Source: Bacteroidota bacterium (lineage in GTDB: Bacteria; Bacteroidota; Bacteroidia; Chitinophagales; Chitinophagaceae). From it: 46,989 bases of DNA. Where the stretch lies: the NCBI GenBank assembly GCA_013288285.1, contig JABDCE010000013.1, positions 879 through 47,867 on the forward strand, written 5' to 3'. Shown here piece by piece: positions 35,243-45,046 of the stretch (position 1 is the stretch's first letter; every line of letters begins with the position of its first letter). A program made the position numbers and the translations under genes. The notes beneath the pieces were generated by a model. The model saw nothing but the letters and a program-made list of their open reading frames with translations. It was not told where the DNA came from and made no database searches.

Positions 35243-38050
35243 ATGACGAATGTTCGTACCTATATACTTCTCTTATTCTTACTGATTTGTCCCTGCAAAA
35301 ATTTATTGCTGACTGCCGAAGCACAGAGTTGGCAATGGGCCAGGGCGGAATCGAATGCAAATAATATTGAAAGCTGGGCAATAGCTGCGGATGCCGCCGG
35401 AAATTCTTATTCAGCCGCATCACCTCAATCTGCCGGAGTTCCCGTAAAGTTTGGTAGTGTAGCTATACCTCCCATACCGGGAGGCTTCCAGTCGGTATGG
35501 GTGAAGTACGACCCAAAGGGTAATGTATTGTGGGCAGATGGTACGACTGCGGGAAACTCGTCAATAATGGATATAACAACAGATGCGGCGGGCAACCTGC
35601 TCATCCTTGGCGCATTCTCGTTCAACATAAAGATCGGTTCTTTTACTGTGGTCAATTCATCCACTACCGGATGGGCGCAATATTTTGTGGCTAAGATAAG
35701 TCCCTCCGGTACTGTATTATGGGCCGTAGATGGCGGCGACATAACTGGCGGAGGCTTGTATATACTTACCTATACGTTTCTTGTAGAAACAGGCAAAATA
35801 GCCACAGATGCCGCAGGCAATGTGTATGTGACGTCTACATTTGACGAAGCCACTACTACCATAGGCAGCTATACCCTTACCAATACAGACCCTGTTGGTT
35901 CTACCACTGACATTTTTCTTGCAAAATACAGTTCGTCAGGCAGCCTGCTCTGGGCCACTTCGATGGGAGGAAACCAGAAAGATTACTCCCTGGGCCTGAC
36001 TGTTTCTACAACAGGTAATGTATATGTAGCCGGTGAATTTTTCTCACCCTCTATGGCCATTGGCACTACTCTGCTCACTAATCCATATACCAGGTCCCTC
36101 GCCTTTATCGCGGAATATGCTCCGACAGGCACACCGCTCTGGGCACAGAGCGCAGGCGGGCCGCTGGGTGCGACGGCCACCGGCCTGGCCCACGACAATA
36201 CCGGGAACATATATATGACGGGCTCGTTTGATGATGCAACGATCAGCTTTGGCAGCACTACCGTGAGTCGTGCTTATCCCGGATCGGCGTCCCAACCCGC
36301 AATGTACCTCGTACAGTATTCACCGGCCAATGTAGTGACATGGAACAAGAGCATCAGTTCACCATCAAGCGCGGTATTTTCCTATGGCATAGCCATAGCG
36401 CCTTGCGGCCAGGTGTGGGCAGGCGGCTCCTACACTGATAAGGCTGTGATAGGCCCCGGTGATACGCTGGCTATGGTGCCCAATCCCATTGATCCTGTAT
36501 TCATAGCGGGTTATGATCTCTCAGGTGGTGTGATAGGCTATGCTGGCATCGCATCCGGCTCTGACGACCAGATGGAGATAGCCTGCGATGGTACAGGAAA
36601 TGTATTTGTGGGCGGCGATTTTAATGCACCTTTCGTTGTGGTTGGGCCCGACAGCCTGAAAGGCCCTGCCGGAGCTGAGTATATGTTTGTAGCCAAGTAC
36701 ACCAATACTGCCATGATCAACCCCGATACCGTGGTGGGGATAGATACCGCCATCTGTCTCAGCGCAGCAAGTATAGCGGCTGGTGTAACACTGACCGCCT
36801 CGCCGGGATATAGTGCTTATTACTGGGACAATGATTCTATGACCACTACGCGGAAAGTGACCACCGCTGGTAAGTACTATGTGTACTGCATCACCTGCGG
36901 AGCCCCTGTGCTGGTAGATACTTTTTTAGTAGGGGTACCTGATACTACGTATAAACTAAAAGATACGGCTGCCTGTATCCTGGCGAGCCCGTTAACATTA
37001 TATGCCCCTGCCGGTACCAAAGATTTGTGGAGCACCGGCAGTACCGGGCCATCTATCTCTGTGAGCGCGAATGGCGTATACTGGCTGCACGCCATAACAG
37101 CCTGCAACGTTGCATCCGACACGTTTAAAGTGACGTTTACGCCGGTGGCCGCAACCACCTCTGCCAGTAATACCCAGGTATGTATGGGGTCAGGGCCAAC
37201 CACACTGAATGTACCGACAGGCTATACTTCTGACCTGTGGAGCACGGGCAGTACTGCAACCTTTATTGCAGTGACCACCGCAGGCGCTTACTGGGTACAA
37301 GCTATCACGGGATGCACCATGCTGACCGACACGTTCAATGTAAATTTCATAGCCGAACCGGTGGTGAACCTGGGCAACGATACAGTTTTTTGTCCTGGTG
37401 CTGTGATCACATTGAGATCACCCCAGCCCCCTGGCTATACTTACTTGTGGAGCACGCACAACACTGAAAACAATATCGAAGTTGAAATCGCCGGAACGTA
37501 TTGGTTATCAGTGAACCACCAGGGCTGCATTGCAACTGACTCTGTGATTATAACAGCATTAGCCCCGCCTGATCCCTTCACGCTGGGGCCAGATACAACT
37601 ACGTGTAGTGAAGATGTGCTGCAGTTATCTGTGCAGGCAGGAGCGTCTTCGCTAGTGTGGAGCACCGGCAGCAAAGACACCAGTATCTCTGTGACAACAG
37701 CCGGGACCTACTGGGCTACATTGTCTGATGCCTGCGGCTCTTACGGAGATACCATTAACGTATCTGTAGACAACTGCGAAATATGGCTCCCATCGGCATT
37801 CACACCCAACGGCGATAACAAAAATGATATCAGCAGGGTGATGGGTACCTTGCAACATTTCAAAGATTTCTCATTTGGTATTTACAACCGCTATGGTCAG
37901 CGTGTATTCTACACACAGGATATTTATACAGGCTGGGACGGTACATTTAATGGTACACCGCAGGACATCGGCACCTATTTTTATATGATCAACTACAGCC
38001 TGAACGGGAAGAAAAAAATGATGAAGGGCGATCTGACGCTGATACGTTAA
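35243..38050 (+). CDS. T9SS type B surface protein with SBBP propeller, 935 aa
   Basis: From the ATG at 35243 (a GTG five codons upstream is in frame): signal peptide YILLLFLLICPCKNLLLTAEAQ, then SBBP propeller blades to about residue 490 (KYDPKGNVLWADG, KISPSGTVLWAVDGG, KYSSSGSLLWATSMGG, EYAPTGTPLWAQSAGG). Five Ig-like repeats with LWSTGS...I.V..AG.YW follow, and the end is a gliding-motility/type B T9SS domain: WLPSAFTPNGDNKNDI ... GIYNRYGQRVFYTQD, GWDGTFNG and GTYFYMINY. Type B substrates stay on the surface or move along the cell. Probably an adhesin-like protein. Confidence 0.85.
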   Translation: MTNVRTYILLLFLLICPCKNLLLTAEAQSWQWARAESNANNIESWAIAADAAGNSYSAASPQSAGVPVKFGSVAIPPIPGGFQSVWVKYDPKGNVLWADGTTAGNSSIMDITTDAAGNLLILGAFSFNIKIGSFTVVNSSTTGWAQYFVAKISPSGTVLWAVDGGDITGGGLYILTYTFLVETGKIATDAAGNVYVTSTFDEATTTIGSYTLTNTDPVGSTTDIFLAKYSSSGSLLWATSMGGNQKDYSLGLTVSTTGNVYVAGEFFSPSMAIGTTLLTNPYTRSLAFIAEYAPTGTPLWAQSAGGPLGATATGLAHDNTGNIYMTGSFDDATISFGSTTVSRAYPGSASQPAMYLVQYSPANVVTWNKSISSPSSAVFSYGIAIAPCGQVWAGGSYTDKAVIGPGDTLAMVPNPIDPVFIAGYDLSGGVIGYAGIASGSDDQMEIACDGTGNVFVGGDFNAPFVVVGPDSLKGPAGAEYMFVAKYTNTAMINPDTVVGIDTAICLSAASIAAGVTLTASPGYSAYYWDNDSMTTTRKVTTAGKYYVYCITCGAPVLVDTFLVGVPDTTYKLKDTAACILASPLTLYAPAGTKDLWSTGSTGPSISVSANGVYWLHAITACNVASDTFKVTFTPVAATTSASNTQVCMGSGPTTLNVPTGYTSDLWSTGSTATFIAVTTAGAYWVQAITGCTMLTDTFNVNFIAEPVVNLGNDTVFCPGAVITLRSPQPPGYTYLWSTHNTENNIEVEIAGTYWLSVNHQGCIATDSVIITALAPPDPFTLGPDTTTCSEDVLQLSVQAGASSLVWSTGSKDTSISVTTAGTYWATLSDACGSYGDTINVSVDNCEIWLPSAFTPNGDNKNDISRVMGTLQHFKDFSFGIYNRYGQRVFYTQDIYTGWDGTFNGTPQDIGTYFYMINYSLNGKKKMMKGDLTLIR

Positions 38051-38167
38051 GCATGTTTTGATAGCCAGACCATAGTGGCATGCTGCCCACAATAGAAATT
38101 TCATCTGCCGCATATTCCGCCATTTGTTACCCGGCTTATGTCTTTGTAAAATCTAAGGAGAATAGGA

Positions 38168-38196
38168 TTGGTTTATTCATAATAATGGTATATTTA
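38168..38196 (+). promoter_or_regulatory. promoter TTG-N18-TATATTTA
   Basis: TTG at 38168-38170, 18 nt spacer, TATATTTA at 38189-38196 (one mismatch to TAnnTTTG), 14 bp before the ATG at 38211. Spacing matches Flavobacterium/Bacteroides promoters. Confidence 0.45.
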
Positions 38197-38210
38197 CGCC
38201 ATCAACCGCC

Positions 38211-39998
38211 ATGAACAGACGTTTGCCTTTTTTCAACTGGTCTTTACAAAAAGCCCTGGATACCGAACCTGATAGTTTTGCTAAGGCCCGTATCAACATC
38301 ATCTATACGATCCTGCTTTTCTCTTTACTGAAAGGTGTTGTGATCATCAGTGTTACGTCCATAAACGGCCAATGGTTACAAATGGCCAGAGCTTCTATTG
38401 TCCTGGTGATTTATGCTGTCCTGACCAAAATATTGCTGTATGTTCCTTCCAGGATGAAACTCCTGGCGCACATTATGATCCTGATAGGCATAGCTGTGGT
38501 CTGGAGTAATATTTTCATTTACGCACACAAGATCAACCTGCTCACCATTCAGTTTGTGTTCATGGTCATCATGAGTAGCTTTTATATACTGGGTAGCACA
38601 TTAGGCATCTGGTATTCCGTGATCAGCATTCTGCCTGTGATGCTGGTGCTTGTTTTTAAAGACAATGCCACTGCTTATTTTACCGGGCTGGTGGGACAGG
38701 AGATCGCTTCTCCGGGTTTCGAGATCATGGTGGTGCTCAATTTTACGTCCATTATTATCTCTAACTACCTGTTTTATGAGGCATTCCGGATAAACATACG
38801 CGAAAAGGAAACCCTGAACCGGCAGTTGCTGATTGCTGTTGACGAGGCCAATAAGCTGGCAGCCACAAAATCAAACTTCCTATCCACTATATCGCATGAG
38901 CTGCGTACTCCACTGAACTCCGTGGTAGGTATTTCAGAGCTGTTACTGGCCGACAAGCCTGAAGAAAGGCAGCGGGAAAACCTGCGGATACTGCAATTCT
39001 CTGCACTCGACCTGCTTTCGCTCATTAATAATGTACTTGACTTTAATAAGCTGGATTCCGAGAAACTGGTGCTAGAGACGGTACCCATGCATCTGGCAGG
39101 CTTTATGCGGAATATATGTTCGGGGTTAAAGATAAAAGCCACTAACAAGCAACTTGACTTTATACTTGACATCGACGACCGGATCGAAAACCTTTATGTG
39201 GTCAGTGATCCTACCCGTTTATCACAAGTGATCTATAACCTGGTAAGCAACGCCATAAAGTTTACCGAGACGGGAAGCGTTACGGTAAAGTTGGACTGCA
39301 CCGATAAAACAGATCAGCAGGCAAGAATATTATTCTCGGTAACAGATACCGGTATCGGCATCCATCCTGACAGGCATCATACTATCTTCGAACTGTTCAC
39401 ACAGGCTGAATCGCATATCACCCGCAAGTATGGCGGAACGGGACTGGGACTGGCCATTGTAAAACAAATACTCGTTTTGTTCAGCAGTGAGATACAACTG
39501 GATAGCAGCCCTGGCAATGGTACTACATTCTCTTTCACCATTCCATTCACTACAACCCAACCACCAGCTACTGAGGTCATAATAGCTGACCCTGCAAAGA
39601 AAGTAGACCTAAGCCATCTGAAAATATTGGTGGCCGAAGACAATAACTTCAACCGGCTGATCATAGAAAAACAAATGAAGATGCTGGGTGTTACTCCGCT
39701 AATTGTGGAGAATGGTCAACTGGCTTACGATACCTACTTAAATGGCCACTTTGATGCTATACTCATAGACCTGCATATGCCGGTATCTGACGGTTATGAA
39801 ACAACAAAAAAGATAAGGTCACTAACAAACCCTGAAAAATCAGGTATCTATATTATTGCCTTTACTGCTTCTGTAAATGAGCAGGAGCAGATATTTAACG
39901 CCGGTTTTGATGACTATCTCTACAAGCCGGTAAACATGGGTGACCTGAGCGACAAATTAGACTTGATAGCGCATAAGGTACGTGTGGGTGTAGTGTAG
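38211..39998 (+). CDS. membrane hybrid histidine kinase with receiver
   Basis: A 595-aa sensor. About six transmembrane segments in residues 25-195 form an MHYT/7TM-like input region that I cannot name; no periplasmic domain. HisKA follows with H229 in STISHELRTPLNSVVG, HATPase_c with NLVSNAIKFTE, DTGIGI and GTGLGLAIVK, and a C-terminal receiver with D520 in ILIDLHMPVSDGYE and YKPVN. It is the usual stand-alone hybrid type, with no response regulator or output gene adjacent, and is preceded by its own promoter candidate. The signal is unknown. Confidence 0.9.
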   Translation: MNRRLPFFNWSLQKALDTEPDSFAKARINIIYTILLFSLLKGVVIISVTSINGQWLQMARASIVLVIYAVLTKILLYVPSRMKLLAHIMILIGIAVVWSNIFIYAHKINLLTIQFVFMVIMSSFYILGSTLGIWYSVISILPVMLVLVFKDNATAYFTGLVGQEIASPGFEIMVVLNFTSIIISNYLFYEAFRINIREKETLNRQLLIAVDEANKLAATKSNFLSTISHELRTPLNSVVGISELLLADKPEERQRENLRILQFSALDLLSLINNVLDFNKLDSEKLVLETVPMHLAGFMRNICSGLKIKATNKQLDFILDIDDRIENLYVVSDPTRLSQVIYNLVSNAIKFTETGSVTVKLDCTDKTDQQARILFSVTDTGIGIHPDRHHTIFELFTQAESHITRKYGGTGLGLAIVKQILVLFSSEIQLDSSPGNGTTFSFTIPFTTTQPPATEVIIADPAKKVDLSHLKILVAEDNNFNRLIIEKQMKMLGVTPLIVENGQLAYDTYLNGHFDAILIDLHMPVSDGYETTKKIRSLTNPEKSGIYIIAFTASVNEQEQIFNAGFDDYLYKPVNMGDLSDKLDLIAHKVRVGVV

Positions 39999-40101
39999 CG
40001 AATGGCTTCTTAACGTCGTGCGCAAGGGATAAAGAACAACTATAGCTGTATCAGGGGCATTATCTACGCAAGGCATACTTTCATGTCTTAAACCAAACGA
40101 C

Positions 40102-40575
40102 ATGGACTTGCAGACAAAAATAATACTCGATAACTGGTATAGCACTGTGGCGAATACAGACAAGCTGCTGAACTCGCTCACTGACGAACAATTGCAGGGC
40201 GATGTGGCACCGGGCCGCAATAGCGGTGTATACCTGCTGGGCCACCTTACAGCAGTGCACGACAGGATGCTGCCACTGCTGGGTTTTGAAGACCAGGCTT
40301 ATCCTCATTTCAACGAAGTTTTCCTGACGAGCCCCGACAAATCAGGGAAAGACATGCCGCAGGTGAGTGAACTACGTACATGCTGGACGGAAACAAATGC
40401 AAAGCTGGACAAACATTTCAAAAGCCTGCAACCCAATGAATGGCTGCAAAGGCATACATCGGTATCTGAGGAAGATTTTGCGAAAGAGCCACACCGCAAC
40501 CGGCTGAATGTGGTGATAGGCAGGACTACTCATCTGTCTAGCCATTTAGGCCAGTTATTGTTTCTGAAGAAATAA
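40102..40575 (+). CDS. DinB family protein
   Basis: A 157-aa four-helix DinB-type protein. Metal-site histidines are visible in LLGHLTAVHDRM and the C-terminal HLSSHLGQL. Members of the superfamily act as thiol-dependent S-transferases or unknown small-molecule enzymes; this one is not assigned to a pathway. It is convergent with kbl across a strong terminator. Confidence 0.8.
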   Translation: MDLQTKIILDNWYSTVANTDKLLNSLTDEQLQGDVAPGRNSGVYLLGHLTAVHDRMLPLLGFEDQAYPHFNEVFLTSPDKSGKDMPQVSELRTCWTETNAKLDKHFKSLQPNEWLQRHTSVSEEDFAKEPHRNRLNVVIGRTTHLSSHLGQLLFLKK

Positions 40576-40581
40576 AATAAC

Positions 40582-40624
40582 AAAGGGAGATAGAGTTCAT
40601 TCGACATGTTCTCTATCTCCCTTT
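40582..40624. terminator. bidirectional terminator between the DinB gene and kbl
   Basis: AAAGGGAGATAGAG and CTCTATCTCCCTTT pair over 14 bp with a 15-nt loop, with AAA and TTT flanks, serving both convergent genes. Confidence 0.9.
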
Positions 40625-40658
40625 TATCACTCTTCCCGGATGGGGAAGCGTACAACAA

Positions 40659-41852
40659 TTAGTTTTTTAATACTCCCAGTTCTTTACCTGCTTTGATAAA
40701 GCCGTCAATGGCTTTGTCTAAATGGTGGCGCTCGTGACCCGCTGATATCTGCACGCGTATACGTGCCTGGCCCTTCGCCACAACAGGGAAGAAGAAGCCG
40801 ATAACGTATATACCCTCATCGAGCATGCGGGCGGCAAATTTCTGGGCTATCACCGCATCATACAACATGATGGGTGCGATAGGATGCGTTCCCGGCTTAA
40901 TATCGAAACCGGCGTCTGTCATCCGTTTGCGGAAATATTTTGTGTTCTCTTCGAGTTTGTCGCGTAAGGCAGTTGTTTCGCTCAGCATATCCAGCACAGC
41001 AATAGAAGCGCCAACTATAGAAGGCGCCAGTGAGTTAGAGAACAGGTAAGGCCTGCTTCGCTGGCGCAGCATGTCTATGATCTCTTTCCTGCCGCTTGTA
41101 AATCCGCCTGATGCACCACCCAGGGCTTTGCCCAGTGTACCGGTGATAATGTCTATCCGTCCCATAACGCCACACAGCTCATGCACACCACGGCCTGTAG
41201 CGCCCATAAAGCCCGATGAATGACTTTCGTCTATCATTACCAGCGCATCATATTTATCGGCGAGATCACATACTTTGTCCAACTGCGCAATTGTGCCATC
41301 CATGGAGAACACAGAGTCTGTAACGATCAGCCGCGTACGGGCATCCATGTTCGCTTTCAACTGTGCTTCCAGGTCGGCCATGTCATTGTGCTTGTACCTG
41401 CCGCGACGGGCTTTGCACAAACGAACCCCGTCTATTATGGAAGCGTGGTTCAGTTCATCAGATATGATCGCATCTTCCTCGCCCAGCAGTGGTTCGAAAA
41501 CGCCTCCGTTGGCATCGAAGCAGGCAACGTATAGTATGGTATCATCTGTACCTACAAATTTCGATATCTTTTGTTCCAGTTCTTTGTGAATATCCTGGGT
41601 ACCACAGATGAACCGTACAGAACTCATACCATATCCGCGATTGTCCACTGCAGCCTTGGCTGCTGCCACTACCCTGGGGTGTGATGATAGGCCCAGGTAA
41701 TTATTTGCGCAGAAATTGAGCACTGTACGGCCATTGACCGTTATTTCCGGCCCTTGCTCCGACGCTATAATACGTTCGTTCTTGAATAAACCTGCGTCTT
41801 GTATTTCCTGCAATTCTTTTTGCAGACGTGTATAGAATGAAGGACTTGACAT
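40659..41852 (-). CDS. kbl: 2-amino-3-ketobutyrate CoA ligase (glycine C-acetyltransferase)
   Basis: A 397-aa alpha-oxoamine synthase. It condenses glycine and acetyl-CoA, or in the threonine direction cleaves 2-amino-3-ketobutyrate to glycine and acetyl-CoA. Marks: [16 protein letters not shown] near the N-terminus, [26 protein letters not shown] with the PLP-stacking region, and the PLP lysine in [14 protein letters not shown] (about residue 245). Length and start are those of Kbl. No tdh (threonine dehydrogenase) gene is adjacent; threonine aldolase lies 2 kb away and gives a parallel route from threonine to glycine. Confidence 0.95.
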   Translation of the reverse strand: MSSPSFYTRLQKELQEIQDAGLFKNERIIASEQGPEITVNGRTVLNFCANNYLGLSSHPRVVAAAKAAVDNRGYGMSSVRFICGTQDIHKELEQKISKFVGTDDTILYVACFDANGGVFEPLLGEEDAIISDELNHASIIDGVRLCKARRGRYKHNDMADLEAQLKANMDARTRLIVTDSVFSMDGTIAQLDKVCDLADKYDALVMIDESHSSGFMGATGRGVHELCGVMGRIDIITGTLGKALGGASGGFTSGRKEIIDMLRQRSRPYLFSNSLAPSIVGASIAVLDMLSETTALRDKLEENTKYFRKRMTDAGFDIKPGTHPIAPIMLYDAVIAQKFAARMLDEGIYVIGFFFPVVAKGQARIRVQISAGHERHHLDKAIDGFIKAGKELGVLKN

Positions 41853-41886
41853 GATATTTCTTTAAACCAATAAATTGAATCAGGAC

Positions 41887-42609
41887 TTACTGCATAGTAA
41901 GCGTAGCAGTACAGGTTTCTGTAGCAGAACCGGTAGCAGTATAGTAAATAAGCATCTTCGCCGGCTTGGTAGGGGTAAATTTGCCATTACCCGACAAGGT
42001 AACTCCATTACCAATGTTCTGGGAAGTGATGTACAGAGAATCGTTGTCAGGGTTCAGCTTCACAGTGGTGTTGGTAGAAACGCCATAACCGCCGAGGTTG
42101 TTTATGGACAGCATGTTTGCAGTGCCGGTACCGGTGCCCGCGGCAGTATATACATAACCACGGGAAGGACAGTTATTGCTGCCGTTCATATTACCGGTGT
42201 ATAGCGTAGCACAGTCATTGGGCGTCACGATCAGGTTGAAATTGTATGTCTGTGGCTGCGTGCCCGGAGCGGTACCTACTATAGATACAGGATAGGTGCC
42301 GACTGCCATATTGGTAGTAGTGTAGACATACTTGTAATAGTAAGTAGGTATACCGGTAGACCGCTGCGGCGATACCGTGATGCCATTGGGTAAACCGTTT
42401 ACCTCAAGTGTTACTGAGTCAGTAGGAGAGCCTCCCAGGAATTTAACAGTAAGCGCTATGTACTGAGTGCCGGTAGCAGGCAGATAAACATCCTGTGGAG
42501 TAGTGTCCTGCTCATTATTTACAGTATAGGAAACAGGTACATGTACATTTTTAGTACACGACACCATTATCGCGCAAAATGCCACTAAGAACAAAACACT
42601 TCTTTTCAT
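41887..42609 (-). CDS. exported lipoprotein with Ig-like domain
   Basis: A 240-aa protein with lipoprotein signal MKRSVLFLVAFCAIMVSC; C18 would carry the lipid. The mature region has an Ig-like repeat (ITVSPQRSTGIPTYYYKYVY and YPVSIVGTA) rich in Thr/Gly, the composition of Bacteroidota surface lipoproteins. It is not assigned to a family. A 34-bp gap separates it from kbl, but operon membership is uncertain. Confidence 0.65.
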   Translation of the reverse strand: MKRSVLFLVAFCAIMVSCTKNVHVPVSYTVNNEQDTTPQDVYLPATGTQYIALTVKFLGGSPTDSVTLEVNGLPNGITVSPQRSTGIPTYYYKYVYTTTNMAVGTYPVSIVGTAPGTQPQTYNFNLIVTPNDCATLYTGNMNGSNNCPSRGYVYTAAGTGTGTANMLSINNLGGYGVSTNTTVKLNPDNDSLYITSQNIGNGVTLSGNGKFTPTKPAKMLIYYTATGSATETCTATLTMQ

Positions 42610-42646
42610 ACGGTTATTTTAAAGCTTAAAGATACGCGCATTTGCA

Positions 42647-43240
42647 TTAAAATTCAACCCATTTCACTTTTTCATCTATAACCGTTGTGCGCAATCCTGG
42701 TTTAGCCGGTTCGTCGGTATAACCCAGGAAAATCAACCCCATGACAATATCTTCTGCTCCCAGCCCCAGGTGCTCCTTTAATGCATGCGTGTGCGTCATG
42801 CCACCCGTACTCCAGAAGGAAGCAATGCCCGCTGCCGTAGCGCCCAATAAAATGTTTTGTATGGCTGCCGATACCGCTGCTACCTCTTCCAACTGGGATA
42901 TTTTAGGGTTAATGCCCCTTTTCATCACGGCAATTAAAAGATGTGAGGCTGCATCTGTATTATGCATTAATTTCTCATAAGTGGCGTCCTGGTATTTTTC
43001 CGGTGGGGTGTGCTGTTTATAGAGTTCAGCGTGTTGGGCAGCAAACTGCTTCATAGCTTCGTCGGTATACACATAAAAAAACCAGGGCTCGGTTCTTCCG
43101 TGGGTGGGTGCCCAATGAGCAAGTGCCAGCAGTTCGCTCACTGTTTGCCTTGGGATAATGCGTCCGTTCATTTTCTTCCAGCTCACCGAGCGGCGGTTTG
43201 CAATTACATCGGCCACCTGTTCAAATTGTTTTGTTTCCAT
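42647..43240 (-). CDS. nitroreductase family protein
   Basis: A 197-aa FMN-binding oxidoreductase of the YdjA/nitroreductase type. Marks: NRRSVSWKKMNGRIIP (Arg contacting FMN phosphate), LALAHWAPTHGRTEPW and the C-terminal GLIFLGYTDE. The physiological substrate is not predictable; such enzymes reduce quinones or nitro compounds with NAD(P)H. It lies 16 bp after the secreted protein gene on the same strand. Confidence 0.85.
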   Translation of the reverse strand: METKQFEQVADVIANRRSVSWKKMNGRIIPRQTVSELLALAHWAPTHGRTEPWFFYVYTDEAMKQFAAQHAELYKQHTPPEKYQDATYEKLMHNTDAASHLLIAVMKRGINPKISQLEEVAAVSAAIQNILLGATAAGIASFWSTGGMTHTHALKEHLGLGAEDIVMGLIFLGYTDEPAKPGLRTTVIDEKVKWVEF

Positions 43241-43256
43241 AGTTGCGCAAAGGTAA

Positions 43257-43760
43257 TTAATCTATACCCAGGTCCTGGTGATACATATCTGCTTTCATGG
43301 TACCCCAGAATATCATTTTGTTATTCTTAGGATCATAAGCTGTAACGACCGTAGCGTCTTCACCTATGGACGGAATGGTCACCTCCACATTTATTTCCTT
43401 AAGCAGTTTCTGTTTTTTATTGCGCACCTCGGCATGGCCGGCGGTAAGTAAAAAAGCTGCAACCTCATTATGCAGCAATTCCTGTAGCCGCGTTTTATAT
43501 TGCATCTTGCCCATATACAGTTCCATCGGGTAATCCAGTGCAGTATCCAGGCCGGATGTGGTGCCGTAAGTAAAATCGCCCAGGCCGGAAAGAAGCTGTA
43601 ACGACCGGTTGATGTCTTTTATGCTAAACGAAATTGTGTAGTCATTAAACTGTACGTGTACCTGCGGTTTTTGCCAGAGGTTCCTGAGCGCCACCGTATG
43701 CTGCGCCAGGGAACAATAAGAAACAGTGAACGCCAGTAAAAAAAGAAATATGCGTTGCAT
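43257..43760 (-). CDS. secreted hypothetical protein, 167 aa
   Basis: Signal peptide RIFLFLLAFTVSYCSLAQ, then a mixed alpha/beta domain with no motif I recognise; QVHVQFNDYTISFSIKDINR and FWGTMKADMYHQDLG are landmark segments. The nitroreductase gene starts 16 bp after its stop, so the two are probably co-transcribed. It is divergent from the threonine aldolase gene. Confidence 0.6.
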   Translation of the reverse strand: MQRIFLFLLAFTVSYCSLAQHTVALRNLWQKPQVHVQFNDYTISFSIKDINRSLQLLSGLGDFTYGTTSGLDTALDYPMELYMGKMQYKTRLQELLHNEVAAFLLTAGHAEVRNKKQKLLKEINVEVTIPSIGEDATVVTAYDPKNNKMIFWGTMKADMYHQDLGID

Positions 43761-43823
43761 CGTTTGGGTATTTTAATTCTATAAAGTTATGAAAACAGCT
43801 AATTTTATCGCCAAATAGTAATT

Positions 43824-44852
43824 ATGAAGAGTTTTGCCAGCGACAACTATGCAGGAGTATTGCCAGAGATAATGGAATCATTGCAAAAAACGAACAAGCT
43901 GCATGCCCGCTCCTATGGAGCAGATGAGACCACTAAAAGGGCTACAGAATTGTTCCGGCAGGTATTTGATGCCGATGTGGATGTATACTTTGTGTTCAAT
44001 GGTACAGGAGCCAATGTACTCAGCATCAGCAGCGCCACGCAGTCATATAACGCCGTACTTTGTTCAGATACTTCGCACATATACAATGATGAATCCTCTG
44101 CGCCGGAAACATTCACCGGTTGCCGCTTTTTCCCGCTGGCCGCGAATGACAAGGGCAAGCTGGAACCTGCTACCATCAGCGAACGCCTGATAAGGAAGGG
44201 CGACGTGCACTACGCACAAACGGCCATGCTGTCTATAACACAAGCCACCGAATATGGTACCGTATACAAACCTGAAGAGATAAAAGAGATTGCGGCATTA
44301 ACCAAAGAAAACGGGCTGTACCTGCACATGGATGGCTCCCGTTTTTTTAACGCGGCAGCTTCTCTCGATTGCAGCCTCAGTGATATAAGCAGCAAGGCAG
44401 GTGTAGATATTCTTTCGTTGGGGGGTACTAAGGCGGGAATGATGTTTGGAGAGGCCGTAGTGGTATTCAATAAGGAACTGTCAAAGCACATAGCCTACAA
44501 ACACAAGCAGGTGATGCAACTGGCTTCCAAAACACGTTTTATAGCTGGGCAGTTTGAAGCAATGCTACAAAATGAACTGTGGCGGAAAACCGCTACCCAT
44601 GCCAATAAAATGGCAGAGCTGCTCTGCAAGTCGCTATCTAAGAACAGAAGCATAAAGATCACCAAACCTGTAGAGGCCAATGCGGTATTTGCAGAGATAC
44701 CCCGGGGCTGGTATGAGCCATTGCAGGAGCATTTCCCTTTCTATGTTTGGAAAGACAGCACACACGAAGTACGGTTTATGTGCGCCTGGGATACACAGGA
44801 AGCGGAAATAATGGCTTTCGCAGATGCTATAAACGCATTGGCACATCCATAA
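43824..44852 (+). CDS. ltaE: low-specificity L-threonine aldolase
   Basis: A 342-aa PLP enzyme of the beta-eliminating lyase/threonine aldolase family, which cleaves threonine to glycine and acetaldehyde. FASDNYAGVLPEIM at the start, LHMDGSRFFNAA, and the PLP lysine in LSLGGTKAGMMFG are diagnostic. Length is normal. Together with Kbl it gives a second threonine-to-glycine route. Upstream sequence 43761-43823 holds its promoter; no box matches well. Confidence 0.92.
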   Translation: MKSFASDNYAGVLPEIMESLQKTNKLHARSYGADETTKRATELFRQVFDADVDVYFVFNGTGANVLSISSATQSYNAVLCSDTSHIYNDESSAPETFTGCRFFPLAANDKGKLEPATISERLIRKGDVHYAQTAMLSITQATEYGTVYKPEEIKEIAALTKENGLYLHMDGSRFFNAAASLDCSLSDISSKAGVDILSLGGTKAGMMFGEAVVVFNKELSKHIAYKHKQVMQLASKTRFIAGQFEAMLQNELWRKTATHANKMAELLCKSLSKNRSIKITKPVEANAVFAEIPRGWYEPLQEHFPFYVWKDSTHEVRFMCAWDTQEAEIMAFADAINALAHP

Positions 44853-44859
44853 AATATTT

Positions 44860-45015
44860 TTATTTAGTGGTTGGTGGCGCGGGCAGCATCGCCGGCGTGC
44901 CTTTCGCATGTGCCTCCCTGTATTCGTTGAACCAGGCATACAGCACAGGACCTATCATCAACAGAATAAAAAGTATAACTACGAGTATGCCTTTCCGCCT
45001 TGAATTATTTTTCAC
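44860..45015 (-). CDS. 51-aa single-span membrane protein, GTG start
   Basis: The frame from a GTG at 45015 (TAA closes the frame seven codons upstream) encodes VKNNSRRKGILVVILFILLM, then a soluble tail EYREAHAKGTPAMLPAPPTT and ends with TAA, 7 bp after the aldolase stop. One helix (residues 10-27). The family is unknown. The frame is not overlapped by any better candidate and the composition looks protein-like. Confidence 0.5.
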   Translation of the reverse strand: MKNNSRRKGILVVILFILLMIGPVLYAWFNEYREAHAKGTPAMLPAPPTTK

Positions 45016-45046
45016 TGGATAAACTTTGGATTAAACATTAATACGG